From: Saprospiraceae bacterium
Lineage (GTDB): Bacteria; Bacteroidota; Bacteroidia; Chitinophagales; Saprospiraceae
DNA: 40,436 nt
Direction of reading: 5' to 3'
Assembly (NCBI GenBank): GCA_016719855.1
Contig: JADJYH010000055.1
Location: 1 to 40,436 of the forward strand
The notes beneath the pieces are model-generated. The model was not told the DNA's origin, did not search any database, and worked only from the letters and a program-made list of their open reading frames with translations. A program made the position numbers and the translations under genes. Every line of letters starts with the position of its first letter. Position 1 is the stretch's first letter. Of the stretch, positions 18,001-27,998 are shown piece after piece.

Positions 18001-18459
18001 ATGAACTTACAGACAGCCAACGAATACGATTTTTTGGGGCAGGGATGGAGCTTCCCGCCCACGTTCAACCAGACTGTGGTGAGCGTTGAAATGGTATCGC
18101 TGGAGGAGGACATCCGGCAGAGCTTGGCCATCTTGCTCACAACGGCCACGGGCGAGCGGGTGATGCAGCCCAAGTTCGGTTGCAACCTCGACGAACTGGT
18201 CTTCGAGTCGCTGGACACCACCGTGAAGACCCTCATCCGGGACAAAGTGGAGACAGCTATCCTCTATTTCGAGCCGAGGATTGAACTGCTGAACGTCAAG
18301 CTGGACGACACCGGGGAACTGGAGGGCCGCCTGTTGCTCGAGCTGGAATACCGGGTGAAAAAAACGAATTCCCGTACCAACCTCGTCTTTCCGTTCTACG
18401 TCGGGGAGGGTGCCTTACAGTCTGGCATCGGGAACGGCATCGTGAATATTGGTTTGTGA
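18001..18459 (+). CDS. gp25-like baseplate wedge protein (Afp9/Pvc9-like)
   Basis: 152 residues from ATG 18001. The GPW/gp25 family signature is present: VVSVEMVSLEEDIRQSLAIL, TGERVMQPKFGCNLDELVFE, VKTLIRDKVETAILYFEPRI and LEGRLLLELEYRVK. The N-terminus YDFLGQGWSFPPTFN is typical of eCIS members. gp25 starts sheath assembly and links it to the wedge. The gene order PAAR then gp25 is the reverse of Afp numbering, but is common in Bacteroidota. Confidence 0.93.
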   Translation: MNLQTANEYDFLGQGWSFPPTFNQTVVSVEMVSLEEDIRQSLAILLTTATGERVMQPKFGCNLDELVFESLDTTVKTLIRDKVETAILYFEPRIELLNVKLDDTGELEGRLLLELEYRVKKTNSRTNLVFPFYVGEGALQSGIGNGIVNIGL

Positions 18460-18510
18460 AAAATTAAATTAAATAATTGATAATCAATTGGTTAAAAACC
18501 AAAATAATCA

Positions 18511-21500
18511 ATGAGCTGCCTCGACAACGACATACGAAACCCTTTGCGCAGGGATGGCACCTGCAGGCCCGACCGCTGGTTCGTGGCCTTGGGGGAGGAG
18601 TTTGTCAAGATTGACGAGCGCAGCGAAGCCGAGCTGCAAGAACTCACAAAAGCCATCGCAGCGGGCATCATTTTCTACGACCTCAACAACCAGCCCAACC
18701 GGGACTGGTCGGCTTTTTTCGATAAAACGGTGCCGGAGGCTGCCCCGCACATGGCGCTTTTCAAGGCATTCCTCGCCATGTTTGCGCAGGCGCAAAACCA
18801 TGTGAACACGCTCACGAGGTCGCATTTGGAGCATTATTACAAAACGGTGCTGCAACTGAAGCCGCTAGTTGCCGTGCCGGACAAGGCAGTAGTGGTTTGG
18901 GAATTGGCGAAAAACGTGCAAAAGCACCTGCTGATAGCCCGCACCCCGATCAGTGCCGAGAAGGACAAAACGCAGGTGGAGCGGATTTACCGGACGGAGC
19001 GGGACACGGTGCTCAACCGGGCATACCTGGACGTCGTGCAGCAATTAGCTTTTGACAAGTATTCCATCAATATCAACGGCAGTTTCAAGAGTTTCACCAA
19101 GCCGTTTTCCAAAAAACTGGCAACCTCCAAGGCCGATTTGGAAAAAATGACAAAGAATGGGGAACACTGGCCGCTGTTCGGCATACAGCAGTACAATCTT
19201 GCGGCGCCTGACCGTACCATGGAAGACGCCGAGTTCGGCTTTGCGATAGCGCACCCTGTGCTGCTCATGGCAGAGGGCCGCCGTCGGCTGACGTTGACGT
19301 TAAACTTTGCCACGGCGTTTGACCCCAGCAAGTTTTACCCATCGGCGCAGTTCAAATACGCCCTGAAATATTACCTGAGCGGTACGGGCCAATGGCTTGA
19401 AGTGTGGTGAATTCGGTGGTGGCCAATGCTATGAGAACGCAATTGGTGGTCGAGCTTGAGCTGCCCTTGACGACCCCAGCGGTCGTGCCGTTCGAGGCGG
19501 CGGGCTTGGGCGAGCCGTTTGCGACGCCCTATCCGGTGCTCAAATGCCTGCTCAACACGGTGCCGGGAGTGGATGGTGCTTTTGATGTTTTTGCTGGCGC
19601 AAACTTGGCTTTGATTTCTCTCCAAGTAAATGTCAGCGAGATGCGTTCACTGCTCCTGCAAAACGATTTCGGGGTGCTCGACGGCACGAAGCCCTTCCAA
19701 CCGTTTGGTTCACAGCCTGTTTTGGGCAGCAGTTTTAAAATCGGAAGCGCAGAAGTATTCAGGAAAAAACTGAGCGAATTAAGGCTGAAGATAGAATGGC
19801 ACGGCTTGCCAGACGCTAATCTCGACAATCATTATAATTGGTTGAGAACAGCCCAGTACAAATCAACTGGGAGTAGCAGTAGTTCTCTTTTAAAAAAGAA
19901 ATATTACGGTCAAAGCGCCGTTGCCACCACGTATGTGTTAAACAGTTCATTCAAGTGCAATCTTTTTCTTTTGTATGATAAAAAAGAATGGGTGGTGGCT
20001 ACAAACAAGCCATTGTTCAATGCGTCCGCAAATGATGCTATTGAAATATCTACCACTGAATTCCAGCCCAAAGTCAACGGAGGGGTGGGGTATCAGCAGA
20101 AATGGTCAAGCGCCAGCTTGCAGCCTTTTGACAACCTGAGTCAGAATGGTTTTTTGACCGTAAAATTGTCAGCGCCGAATACCGCCTTTGGTCACCGGGA
20201 ATGGCCATCGAAGTATGCAGAAGCCGCCATTTTGAAGGCCAAACATAAAGACGGCGTAGGCATCCTCCCCAATGAACCCTACACGCCGACCATCAAGCAG
20301 TTGGAACTGAGCTACCGCTCAACGGAGAGCATAAATTTCAGCCTAAGCGGCCAAACTGGCGAGTTTTACCACGTCATGCCCTTTGGCGTAGCCCCTGCTG
20401 TGCGAAATGCGGAGGGGCAGGTCAGCCTGCTACCGCCCAACGGATTGGGCCATTTGTACCTTGGGTTTAAGGAACTCACGCCCCCAGCCACACTCACCCT
20501 TTGGCTGCAAATGGAGGAAGGCTCAGAGAACCCCGCGTGGGACATAAAGCCAACTGACATAGTGTGGAGCTATCTGTCCGGCAACGTCTGGAGAAACTTT
20601 ACAGGTTTGGAACTTTACGCCGACACGACGCTGCAGATGTCTGCTTCGGGTTTGCTGGGATTTCAGGTACCAGTCTCGGCAAACTTGGGCAACGCCCTAC
20701 ATGACAGTTCGCACCACTGGCTAAGGCTCTCGGTAAAAGAGGATACGTTAGACATAGATAGAGTGAAGCCCCATTTTTTCGGAAAAGTGGTGGGCATCCA
20801 TGCCCAAGTCACCTTGGCGGAATTCGATGAAAAAGGCAACGACCCCGACCACCTGCGCTACCCTTTGCCGCCCACTACCATCCAAAAAATGGTGGAAAAA
20901 GAGGCACCAATCAAGGGCATGGCGCAGCCCTACGCCAGCTTTGGTGGCCGGGTGACGGAGCAGCCGGAGGACTTCTTAACTAGGGTGGCCGAGCGGATCC
21001 GACACCGTGACCGGGCTGTTTGCATCTGGGATTACGAGCGGCTGGTGCTGGAGCGTTTTACGCAGATTTACAAGGTTAAATGCCTCAACACTTTTCGGGA
21101 AACCAGTGGCATACAGCCTTGCAACGTGACGCTCATTGTGCTGGAAAACCTCATCAACCGCAACCCTGCCAACCCGCTGAAGCCGCTGACGGAAAAGCGG
21201 GTGCTGTTGCAGATTGCTCAATTTTTGACACATAGGACTTCGCCCTGGGTGCTGTTGGCGGTGGAAAACCCGATTTACGAAGAGGTAAAAGTCTATTGCG
21301 ATGTGATGTTCCGGGAGGGCTTCGACCCCAATTTTTACCAAAGCCAGCTCAACGAAGAGCTGCGGCGCTTCCTTACGCCCTGGGCCTATGTGGAGGGTGA
21401 AAACGTGGTGTTCGGAGGCAGTATCTACAAGTCGTCCATCCTCACCTTCATCGAGGAGCGGCATTACGTGGATTTCGTCACCAATTTCAGGGTGGAGCAT

Positions 21501-21719
21501 ATCGCACTGGCCGAGGGCATCGGCTGCATGGAGATATGTGCGGACTTCATCGTGGGCGACTACTACCGCTCCATGTACGGGGAGGTCATCGAGGCGCTCA
21601 CCGATAAGTCGGTGCTAGTCTCTGCCGAGAACCACGAGCTGGTGATTTTAACGGAAAATGATGACCCTTGCAACAACACGACCTTGGTGCTTTACGACCC
21701 TTGCGCGGGCTGTAGTTGA
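18511..21719 (+). CDS. Large baseplate wedge protein 1 (Afp11/gp6-like; one frameshift)
   Basis: About 1069 residues when joined. The first 299 residues (WFVALGEEFVKIDERSEAEL, YDLNNQPNRDWSAFF, HLEHYYKTVLQLKPL) run into TGA at 19410. The frame then resumes NSVVANAMRTQLVVELELPL, so one base is missing near 19402-19408. The second part has WDYERLVLERFTQIYKVKC, PCNVTLIVLENL and PIYEEVKVYCDVMFREGFD, as in the large gp6/baseplate-J-like proteins of eCIS. The nucleotide composition drops to about 38% GC at 19861-19920, a possible surface-exposed insertion (KSTGSSSSSLLKKKYY). It ends in a Cys-containing tail CNNTTLVLYDPCAGCS. Confidence 0.88.
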
Positions 21720-21779
21720 TACTCGGTGGTGTTATAAGGAATTGATAATCAATTTTTTACTAAAGAAAAAAGCTATCCA

Positions 21780-22891
21780 ATGTCAAAGCAAATCCGAAGT
21801 ACGTTGAAGACCTATTTCGAGCAGGGAGACCGCCCGACAGAGGGACAGTTTTGCGATTTTATTGACTCCACCATCAATGGCAGAAGATGAAATCACGATA
21901 GACCCCACCACTAAGTTCGTGAAGATTGGCCAGCACGTCGAGCCAGCTGATATGGCCGCACAAGGACCAAAGCAGCGGTTGGATGTGAACGGCGCCATTC
22001 GGATAGGCAATACCGCTGCCACCCACAACGGCTCCATCCGCTGGACGGGCACCGACTTTCGAGGGCCGCACGGGCGATGCCTGGAAATCGCTGACGGCCA
22101 GTGGTATCTTCATTCCAGCGCCTAGGCTGCGTATTTTCAGGATAAACGGCAGGGACGTGCTCAAGGCTGCATGGGACGGCACGGACGACCTGCGCTTTTT
22201 ATCGCAAAGCCCCCGTTTTTACCTCTATCGCTACAAGAGTCGCAATACCTACCAGCGCCGGGAGAACCCCAAGCATTGGGCACATACCGACCATCAGCAG
22301 GTGAACCCCCAGCACCCCAATACGAACCGAAGCACGGAGTTTCTGGTGCCAAATACGGCAGGGGTGTACAATTCCCTCGATTTCAGGCCGGAGAGTTGGT
22401 TCTCAACCCCAGCCAATCGCACCCCAAGGCCAAGGGGACAGGGCCGCTTCATCACCAATGTCGAGACGGAGAACGGCAACCGCCGCTTCGAGTATTTCCG
22501 GCTTCGGATGGTGCTGCAGGTAGGGGGCACCAAAGTGTTTGGTCCGTTTTCGGAGACCTTTTCGGTGGGCCATCGCAAACTGAACAACGGTAGGTTCAGG
22601 TTGGTGATGGAGATGACGACCTCGGCCAGGTTGGGCAAGCCGGGCACGGCTGGTGCCGCTTCGAGGGTTGCCGCAGGTGGGATATCAAGGTCGGTGGCGG
22701 CTGCCCCGGCCATCACGAAAAAGGAAATGCGGTCGGCCATTCTTTTTAACAATGAGGTGCTGGAGGCCATGAAGAGCCTCGACCAAACGGAGCGGCAAAA
22801 CCTGCTACGGCACGACACCCAGTTGGTGAACACTTTCTCCGGGCAGCCGGATGTTTTGCGCACCTTGGCGGCCATCAAGCCCCAAAAATGA
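21780..22891 (+). CDS. Tail-fibre-like/variable eCIS protein (two frameshifts)
   Basis: About 370 residues when joined. The N-terminus MSKQIRSTLKTYFEQGDRPT then FCDFIDSTING resembles short N-terminal attachment modules of Bacteroidota phage and eCIS fibre proteins. A repeat-like motif follows: QRLDVNGAIRIGNT and NGSIRWTGTDFEG, common in fibre or head-binding segments. The C-terminal half (RFLSQSPRFYLYRYKSRNTY, FRLRMVLQVGGTKVFGPFSE) is unfamiliar. Breaks: about 21887 (GG should be GGG, giving INGAEDEITI) and about 22057 (TTT should be TT, giving DFEGRTGDAW). Likely a distal or receptor-contacting component; family assignment is tentative. Confidence 0.65.
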
Positions 22892-22924
22892 CAGTAACCA
22901 AATTGATTATTTTCCTGGATTCAG

Positions 22925-22951
22925 CCACCCCGAACGAGGGGCGGTTTCTTT
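22925..22951 (+). terminator. Terminator-like hairpin after the fibre gene
   Basis: CCACCCC (22925-22931) pairs with GGGGCGG (22938-22944) with one mismatch around a GAACGA loop, followed by TTTCTTT. It implies that the eCIS genes downstream need read-through or a new promoter. Confidence 0.55.
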
Positions 22952-23117
22952 GAAATAAAAGGCATAAAAGAAGTAGATAGGAGACGGGTTGATTGTAGAG
23001 TTTAGCAGTGAAATGCGAGTTGTGCAGATTTGGAGCCATCGTGTCGTTTTCGACCATTATGTGTACTGAATAAGTTCAATGAGTTAGTAGTTGCGTATTC
23101 TTCAAATAGGCCATCCG

Positions 23118-23345
23118 CCCACGGCCTCAGAACCGTGGGTTGCCCCCTCAGAAGGGCATTACGGTTGAGATGCGAAAGTGCGAGAGCGAAGTACGACATA
23201 AGAGTAGTACGAGTTGAACCTGTTTCATCATCGGCTAAACCTCTGAAAGACGGAAAAGTGATACGTGCGAGTTCAGATAAGACATCCGGCGGTTCGGCCT
23301 CACGTGCCGTGCTTGGGCCGGTTGAGGGTTTTCCCCTGTGCATCT
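23118..23345 (+). ncRNA. Structured non-coding segment, possibly a group II intron 5' fragment
   Basis: The 576-bp gap from 22892 to 23467 carries no convincing gene. Within it two adjacent hairpins have the identical 8-nt loop CCTCAGAA (stems 23118-23124/23133-23139 and 23141-23145/23154-23158). From 23178 the sequence starts GTGCGAG and contains AGTACGACATAAGAGTAGTA and CTGAAAGACGGAAAAGTGAT, then ACGTGCG. This resembles the start (GTGYG) and the early domain I of group II introns. No intron-encoded reverse transcriptase and no clear domain V are present, so it would be a fragment. Alternatives are an unknown structured RNA or leader. Confidence 0.35.
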
Positions 23346-23415
23346 AATGCTTCCAATAAGACATCCTTTGTTTTTTATCACTTGCCTTTGTTTCAAAGAT
23401 AGAACATTGCCAAAC

Positions 23416-23451
23416 GGAGCTGCCCAGTACCCAACCAGCTTGGGCAGCTCC
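23416..23451. other. Perfect 11-bp inverted repeat upstream of baseplate protein 2
   Basis: GGAGCTGCCCA (23416-23426) and TGGGCAGCTCC (23441-23451), 14-nt loop, ending 16 nt before the next ATG and followed by AATATTT. It could be a terminator for RNA from the preceding gap or a 5' leader hairpin. Confidence 0.55.
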
Positions 23452-23467
23452 AATATTTAACCGAGCC

Positions 23468-26400
23468 ATGGTCGAGCACATCAGCATTTCGAGGAAGCCG
23501 CCCTTGCAAAAAAAGCATGGACTTCGCCGCACTCCGGGAGGAGGCCCTTCGGCGGGTGCAGGAACTGGCTGCTCGGACTTGGACCGATCACAACCTGCAC
23601 GACCCCGGCATCACCATCCTCGAAGCGTTGGCCTACGCCATCACCGACCTCGGCTACCGCACCAGCTTCGATGTGGCCGACCTGCTGGCCGAGCCGCCGG
23701 GAACCACACAGCCTACACCGGGAACGCTCTACCCTGCACCTTCGGTCATGCCAACCTGCCCGGTCACGGAACGGGATTTCCGAAAACTGGTCATTGACTG
23801 CCTAGGGGTGAAAAACGCTTGGTTGCGCGCACTGAACCTACCGACACCTGTACTCCAGTCCGACCTCGCCCCACGGGAACCCCAATTTTACTACCGAGAA
23901 CGGGACGCCGCCGACCAGCCATTTCAGAAGCTTGCCTACGGCAGATTGGCCGCCGAGCCTGAAATCATGCCAAAAGGCGTGTACGACGTGCTAGTAGAAC
24001 TGGACAAAGCCCCCGACGGCAGCGACCTGAACATCAACGCAATCGCCACCCAAGCCACGTTAAACTTCGCCGGGGCCACTCACTCCTGAACCTCGACATC
24101 GTTTCCCCAAACTGGAATGTCGCCAGCCAGCCTTGGCTGACCGACTATCTTGCAGGAACCGCCACGGTCGCCAATTTCACGCTTACGGTCGCCGACAACG
24201 ACCCCATTTTGCAGGACGAAAAACTGTTGGATGGCAATTTTTACATCACGGTAAGATTAAATTATCTCGCCATTGAGTACCTGATTCCACTTTTTGTCCG
24301 TGCTTCGCAAGGCTTTCCCATTGAATCAGACATCGTGGCAACTTACGAAGCGGCCCAAGCCGAAATCGGCAATTTTTTAGCAAGTACCGCCTCCGGCAAT
24401 GTGCTGGAGCAGCTCATACAGCGGCACGTGGAACGCAAATTGGAAGTGGAAAGCGTGCTCACGGCGGTAGCTTCCAAGCTGCACCAGCACCGCAGCCTCT
24501 GCGAAGATTTTCGGGACGTCAAGCCTGCCTGCATCGTCGAGATTGCCGTACATGCCGAGCTGATGTTACGCAGCGATGCCGACCCGGTGGAGGTGTTGGT
24601 GCAGGTCTTTCGCCAGTTTGCCAACCACATAAGCCCTTCGGTAAAATTCCACGCCATCAGCGAACTGCGTTCGTTGGGCTACCGCACCGAAGACATCTTC
24701 AACGGGCCGCTCTTGGAGCATGGCGTCATCCTCGACGATGAACTGGACGGCCTCAACGGTGGCGAAACCGTTTACACCTCTGACCTCATCCGAATCGCCA
24801 TGCGGGCCAATCCCAACGGGGCAGTAATGGCAGTCAAGTACCTGACTATCAGTGACTTCAAAGACAATACGCCCCGCAGGATAGCCGAGCTGAACTGCAT
24901 CCACCTCACTGATTTTGCCACCTGCAAGCCGAGGTTAAGCATGGAGAAATCAAGGCTGACCCTGACCAAGGACGGCGTTGAAATCCCGGTGGACATGGCC
25001 GCCCTTCGGCAACGATTGGACGAGTTGGAAGCCAGCGAGCAACGCTACCATCCTACTGCCGATGATACCACTTACCTGCTTCCGACTGGCGGGTACCGGG
25101 ACGTGGAGGATTACCAGTCATTGCAGGAACTGCTGCCAGCAACCTATGCCGTGGGCAGCCATGTGCATGGCCCCGATTCGCCCGTTCGCCGAAAGGCGCA
25201 AACTGCACAATTACAAGGGTTTTTGATGGTATTCGACCAAATTTTGGCCAGTTCTTTTTCACAAATCAACAACGTGAAAAAGCTGCTCTCGCTGGAACAA
25301 ACCGTGGCCACCTACGCTACCCAGCCGCTTTACGGCATAACGGGGGCGAGCCTGCTTATCCGAGCTTTTTCAGAAGGGAGCCAAGATTGGGAGAGCTTCA
25401 TTGCCGATGCCAGCAACGCCTACCTGCAAGGCTTGCTGCAAGCTGCCGAGACATCCAAGTTGAGCGCCGACCGACGGGGCCGCTTCCTCAGCCACCTGCT
25501 CGGCAGGTTTGGAGAGGCTTACGAGCGATACCCGGTCTTCGAGTTTTTGTACCAAAATGCTGGCGTGGCGGGCTTCACGGCCATCCAGCACAAGATTTCG
25601 GTGCTCGCAAACTTGCCCCGGTTGGCTTGCAGGCGGGGGCAAGGCTTCAATCGGAAGGCGCCCGCCCAATTCGGCAACGGCAACGTGACGGGGCTGGGCG
25701 ACCGGATTTACCACCTCTTGGGTATGGCCGCCTTCACCCAATCGGCCAACAGCTTCTACCAGCTTGAGTTTTACGAAGAAAATGACGCCGTGGACGATGG
25801 CATCGTGGAGTGGCGCTACCGCTTCCGGCTGCCCAATGGCGACATCGTGTTGAGCAGTGCCAACCAGCACCCCAGCTTGGAGGAGGCGCAGGCCGTGGCT
25901 GCCCGCTGCATCCGTTTTGGGCAAAACCCCGCCAACTACCAGCTACGCAATGCCGCCGGGTGGCGCTACCGCTACAACATCCTCGACCCCGAAACCAATG
26001 ACATCATCGGCAAGCGGCTCGACCGGTTTGCCTCGGTTGCATTGCGCCAGCAAGCGATTGACGATATGGTGGCCATGTTCAGCAGCCTACCGAGGGTTCA
26101 CGTGGTGGAGCATATCCTACTACGCCCAAGGTTGCCCAAGGACGAACTGCTTGAGCCAAGGCTGCGAAGGGGCATCGTGTACGAATCGGAGCGGGACCCC
26201 TACTCGTTTCGGGTGAGCATGGTGCTGCCCAACTTCGCCCCGGCCTTCGGCCAGCCCGATTTTCAGATGCTGGCCGAGCAGGTCATCCGTATGGAGACTC
26301 CAGCGCATATTTGGGTGGATGTTTTTTGGATAGATGCTGCCCAGATGGCCGATTTCGAGCAATGCTACTCGGCTTGGTTGGCACTGGATTCACTGCCACT

Positions 26401-26518
26401 GCCCACTGCCGAACCAGCGCTGTCGCAGCACCTCGACGACCTCAGCGTGGCCCGCTCCAGCGTAGTGGAGAAGCTGAACGAACTGGGTGACACTTTGGAT
26501 GTGGGACTTGACAACTAG
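23468..26518 (+). CDS. Large baseplate wedge protein 2 (Pvc12-like; two frameshifts)
   Basis: About 1015 residues when joined. Starts MVEHISISRKPPL, breaks in an A7 run near 23510 (A6 expected) and continues MDFAALREEALRRVQEL. It then has TWTDHNLHDPGITILEALAY followed by AITDLGYRT, the hallmark of large eCIS/phage baseplate proteins. A second break near 24075-24088 joins NFAGAT to LLNLDIVSPNW. Later motifs are RLNYLAIEYLIPLFVRASQG, YLLPTGGYRDVEDYQSLQEL and RVHVVEHILLRPRLP, followed by PDFQMLAEQVIRMETPAHI. In PVC the two large wedge proteins pair to form the baseplate ring. Placed after a non-coding gap, so it may have its own promoter. Confidence 0.87.
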
Positions 26519-26520
26519 CC

Positions 26521-27963
26521 ATGATGGAGCATCTCATCAAAACCTTGAAGCTGGATGTCCAGCTTGGAAAAACGCAACGCAGCCATGCGAAGGGGGAGGA
26601 GGTGACCAACTTAGTGCAGTCAAGGCTGCTGCCAGAACTTGAGGCTGCTTTCGACAAGATGTCCAATGCGAAAGGTGGACGTGGAGTTGCCGCATTTTGA
26701 AATTGACTTGGGAATGCTTCAAGCAGATTCCTTGGAAACGTGCGTGCAGCGGTGGCTTTTCGAGCAGTTGCCCAAGGAAATGGAGCGGTTGGCGCAGGCT
26801 GCTTCGCAAAACTCTGCCCCCGCCCCGTCGCAGGCTTGGCTGTTCTATTTTTTGCAAAATGGGCACCTGCCTTGGTCGGCACCACGGTGGGATTTAGCCA
26901 AGTTGGAGGCTGTCTTGCTTGAAAATTTCGAGGCGAAAATCTGGCCCTGGGTGATGGGTAGCCGTCCCGCCAACCTTCTGGCGGTGGTCGAGCGGCTGGT
27001 GTTGAGCAGGCCAGAGCTATTCCGTCGCAGGTTGGTGGAAGTGGTGTTCAAGGGGCGGCCACCGCGACGAGATTTTGTATTCAGTTATTTGAAAACTAGT
27101 GATTTAGGTGAAGGCGTCGCTGTTGTTTCGCTGCTGTCAGCCGCATTGGCAGGCGCTGGCGCAACGGACGAAGGCTTCGTGCAGAAGGTCATGGACGTAT
27201 CGGACACTTACCTGCCTTCTGTAGAAATCGGCAACCGAGCGTTCGAGCCTGTGTTGGCGATGGAGCTGTTCCGAAGGGAATGGAAAAAGGCAGTTCAAGT
27301 CCGAGCCGCCAGCCTCGGTTTCCGCTGGTTCCTTGCGGCCATTTTTCTTGGGAGAAAAAACTTGGGTAGCCAAGGCGGTGGTTTTTTTCAGGGGAAAACA
27401 GAGCGAAACCATTTCGCCCGTTTCAGTTCCGACCGACTTGAAAGACTTTGCAGAAGAAGGTGAGGCGATTTATGTCCAACAAGCAGGTCAGGTGCTGTTT
27501 GCGCCGTTTTTGCCCATGCTCTTCGAGCGGCTGGGCTGGCTAACACAGGGCGTTTTCAAGTCAGAAAAAGCGAATCGGGCTGCCGTGCAGGTAGTCGGGT
27601 ATTTGGCCACAGGCCGAAAATTTTGACAGAACACGAGCTATTGCTGGGCAAAATCTTGTGCGGTTGGTCCATCGAGCAGCCCGTTCCGGGGCGCTTGCGC
27701 CTAAGCAAAGCGCAGTCAGATGAATGCGAGGCGATGCTTCAAGCCATCATCCAGCATTGGGGGGCCATCGGGAATGCCTCGCCAGCGGGCCTGCGGGAAG
27801 GGTATTTCGAGCGGGAGGGCAGGCTTACCCAATCTGAGCTTGGCTGGGTGCTCCGGGTCGAGCAACGGTCGGGTTTAGACCTGCTTTTGGACAGGCTGCC
27901 TTGGGGCATTTCAATATCAAACTGCCTTGGATGCAAGGGCTTTTGATGGTGGAATGGGCTTGA
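26521..27963 (+). CDS. Contractile injection system tape-measure protein (CIS_TMP-like; four frameshifts)
   Basis: About 480 residues when joined. MMEHLIKTLKLDVQLG, then LVQSRLLPELEAAFDKM, VELPHFEIDLGMLQADSLE and WLFEQLPKEMERLA match the N-terminal pattern of CIS tape-measure proteins. The C-terminus ends LDRLPWG then KLPWMQGLLMVEW, also typical. Breaks at about 26670 (AAA to AA), 27350 (GGG to GG), 27612 (AAAA to AAAAA) and 27905 (GGGG to GGGGG) all lie in homopolymers. The family is thought to set tube length from inside the lumen. It starts 2 nt after the stop of baseplate protein 2. Confidence 0.82.
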
Positions 27964-27998
27964 ACACAAACTGGAAATTTGAAAATGATTTTCGATAA

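Noticed and set aside
23002..23343. A 113-residue open frame on the minus strand in the eCIS gap
   Set aside because: It has no recognisable domain, and it covers the structured hairpins and intron-like segment. Such frames are common shadows of structured RNA.
22892..23467. Insertion sequence remnant
   Set aside because: No transposase fragment, no terminal inverted repeats framing the gap and no target-site duplication seen.
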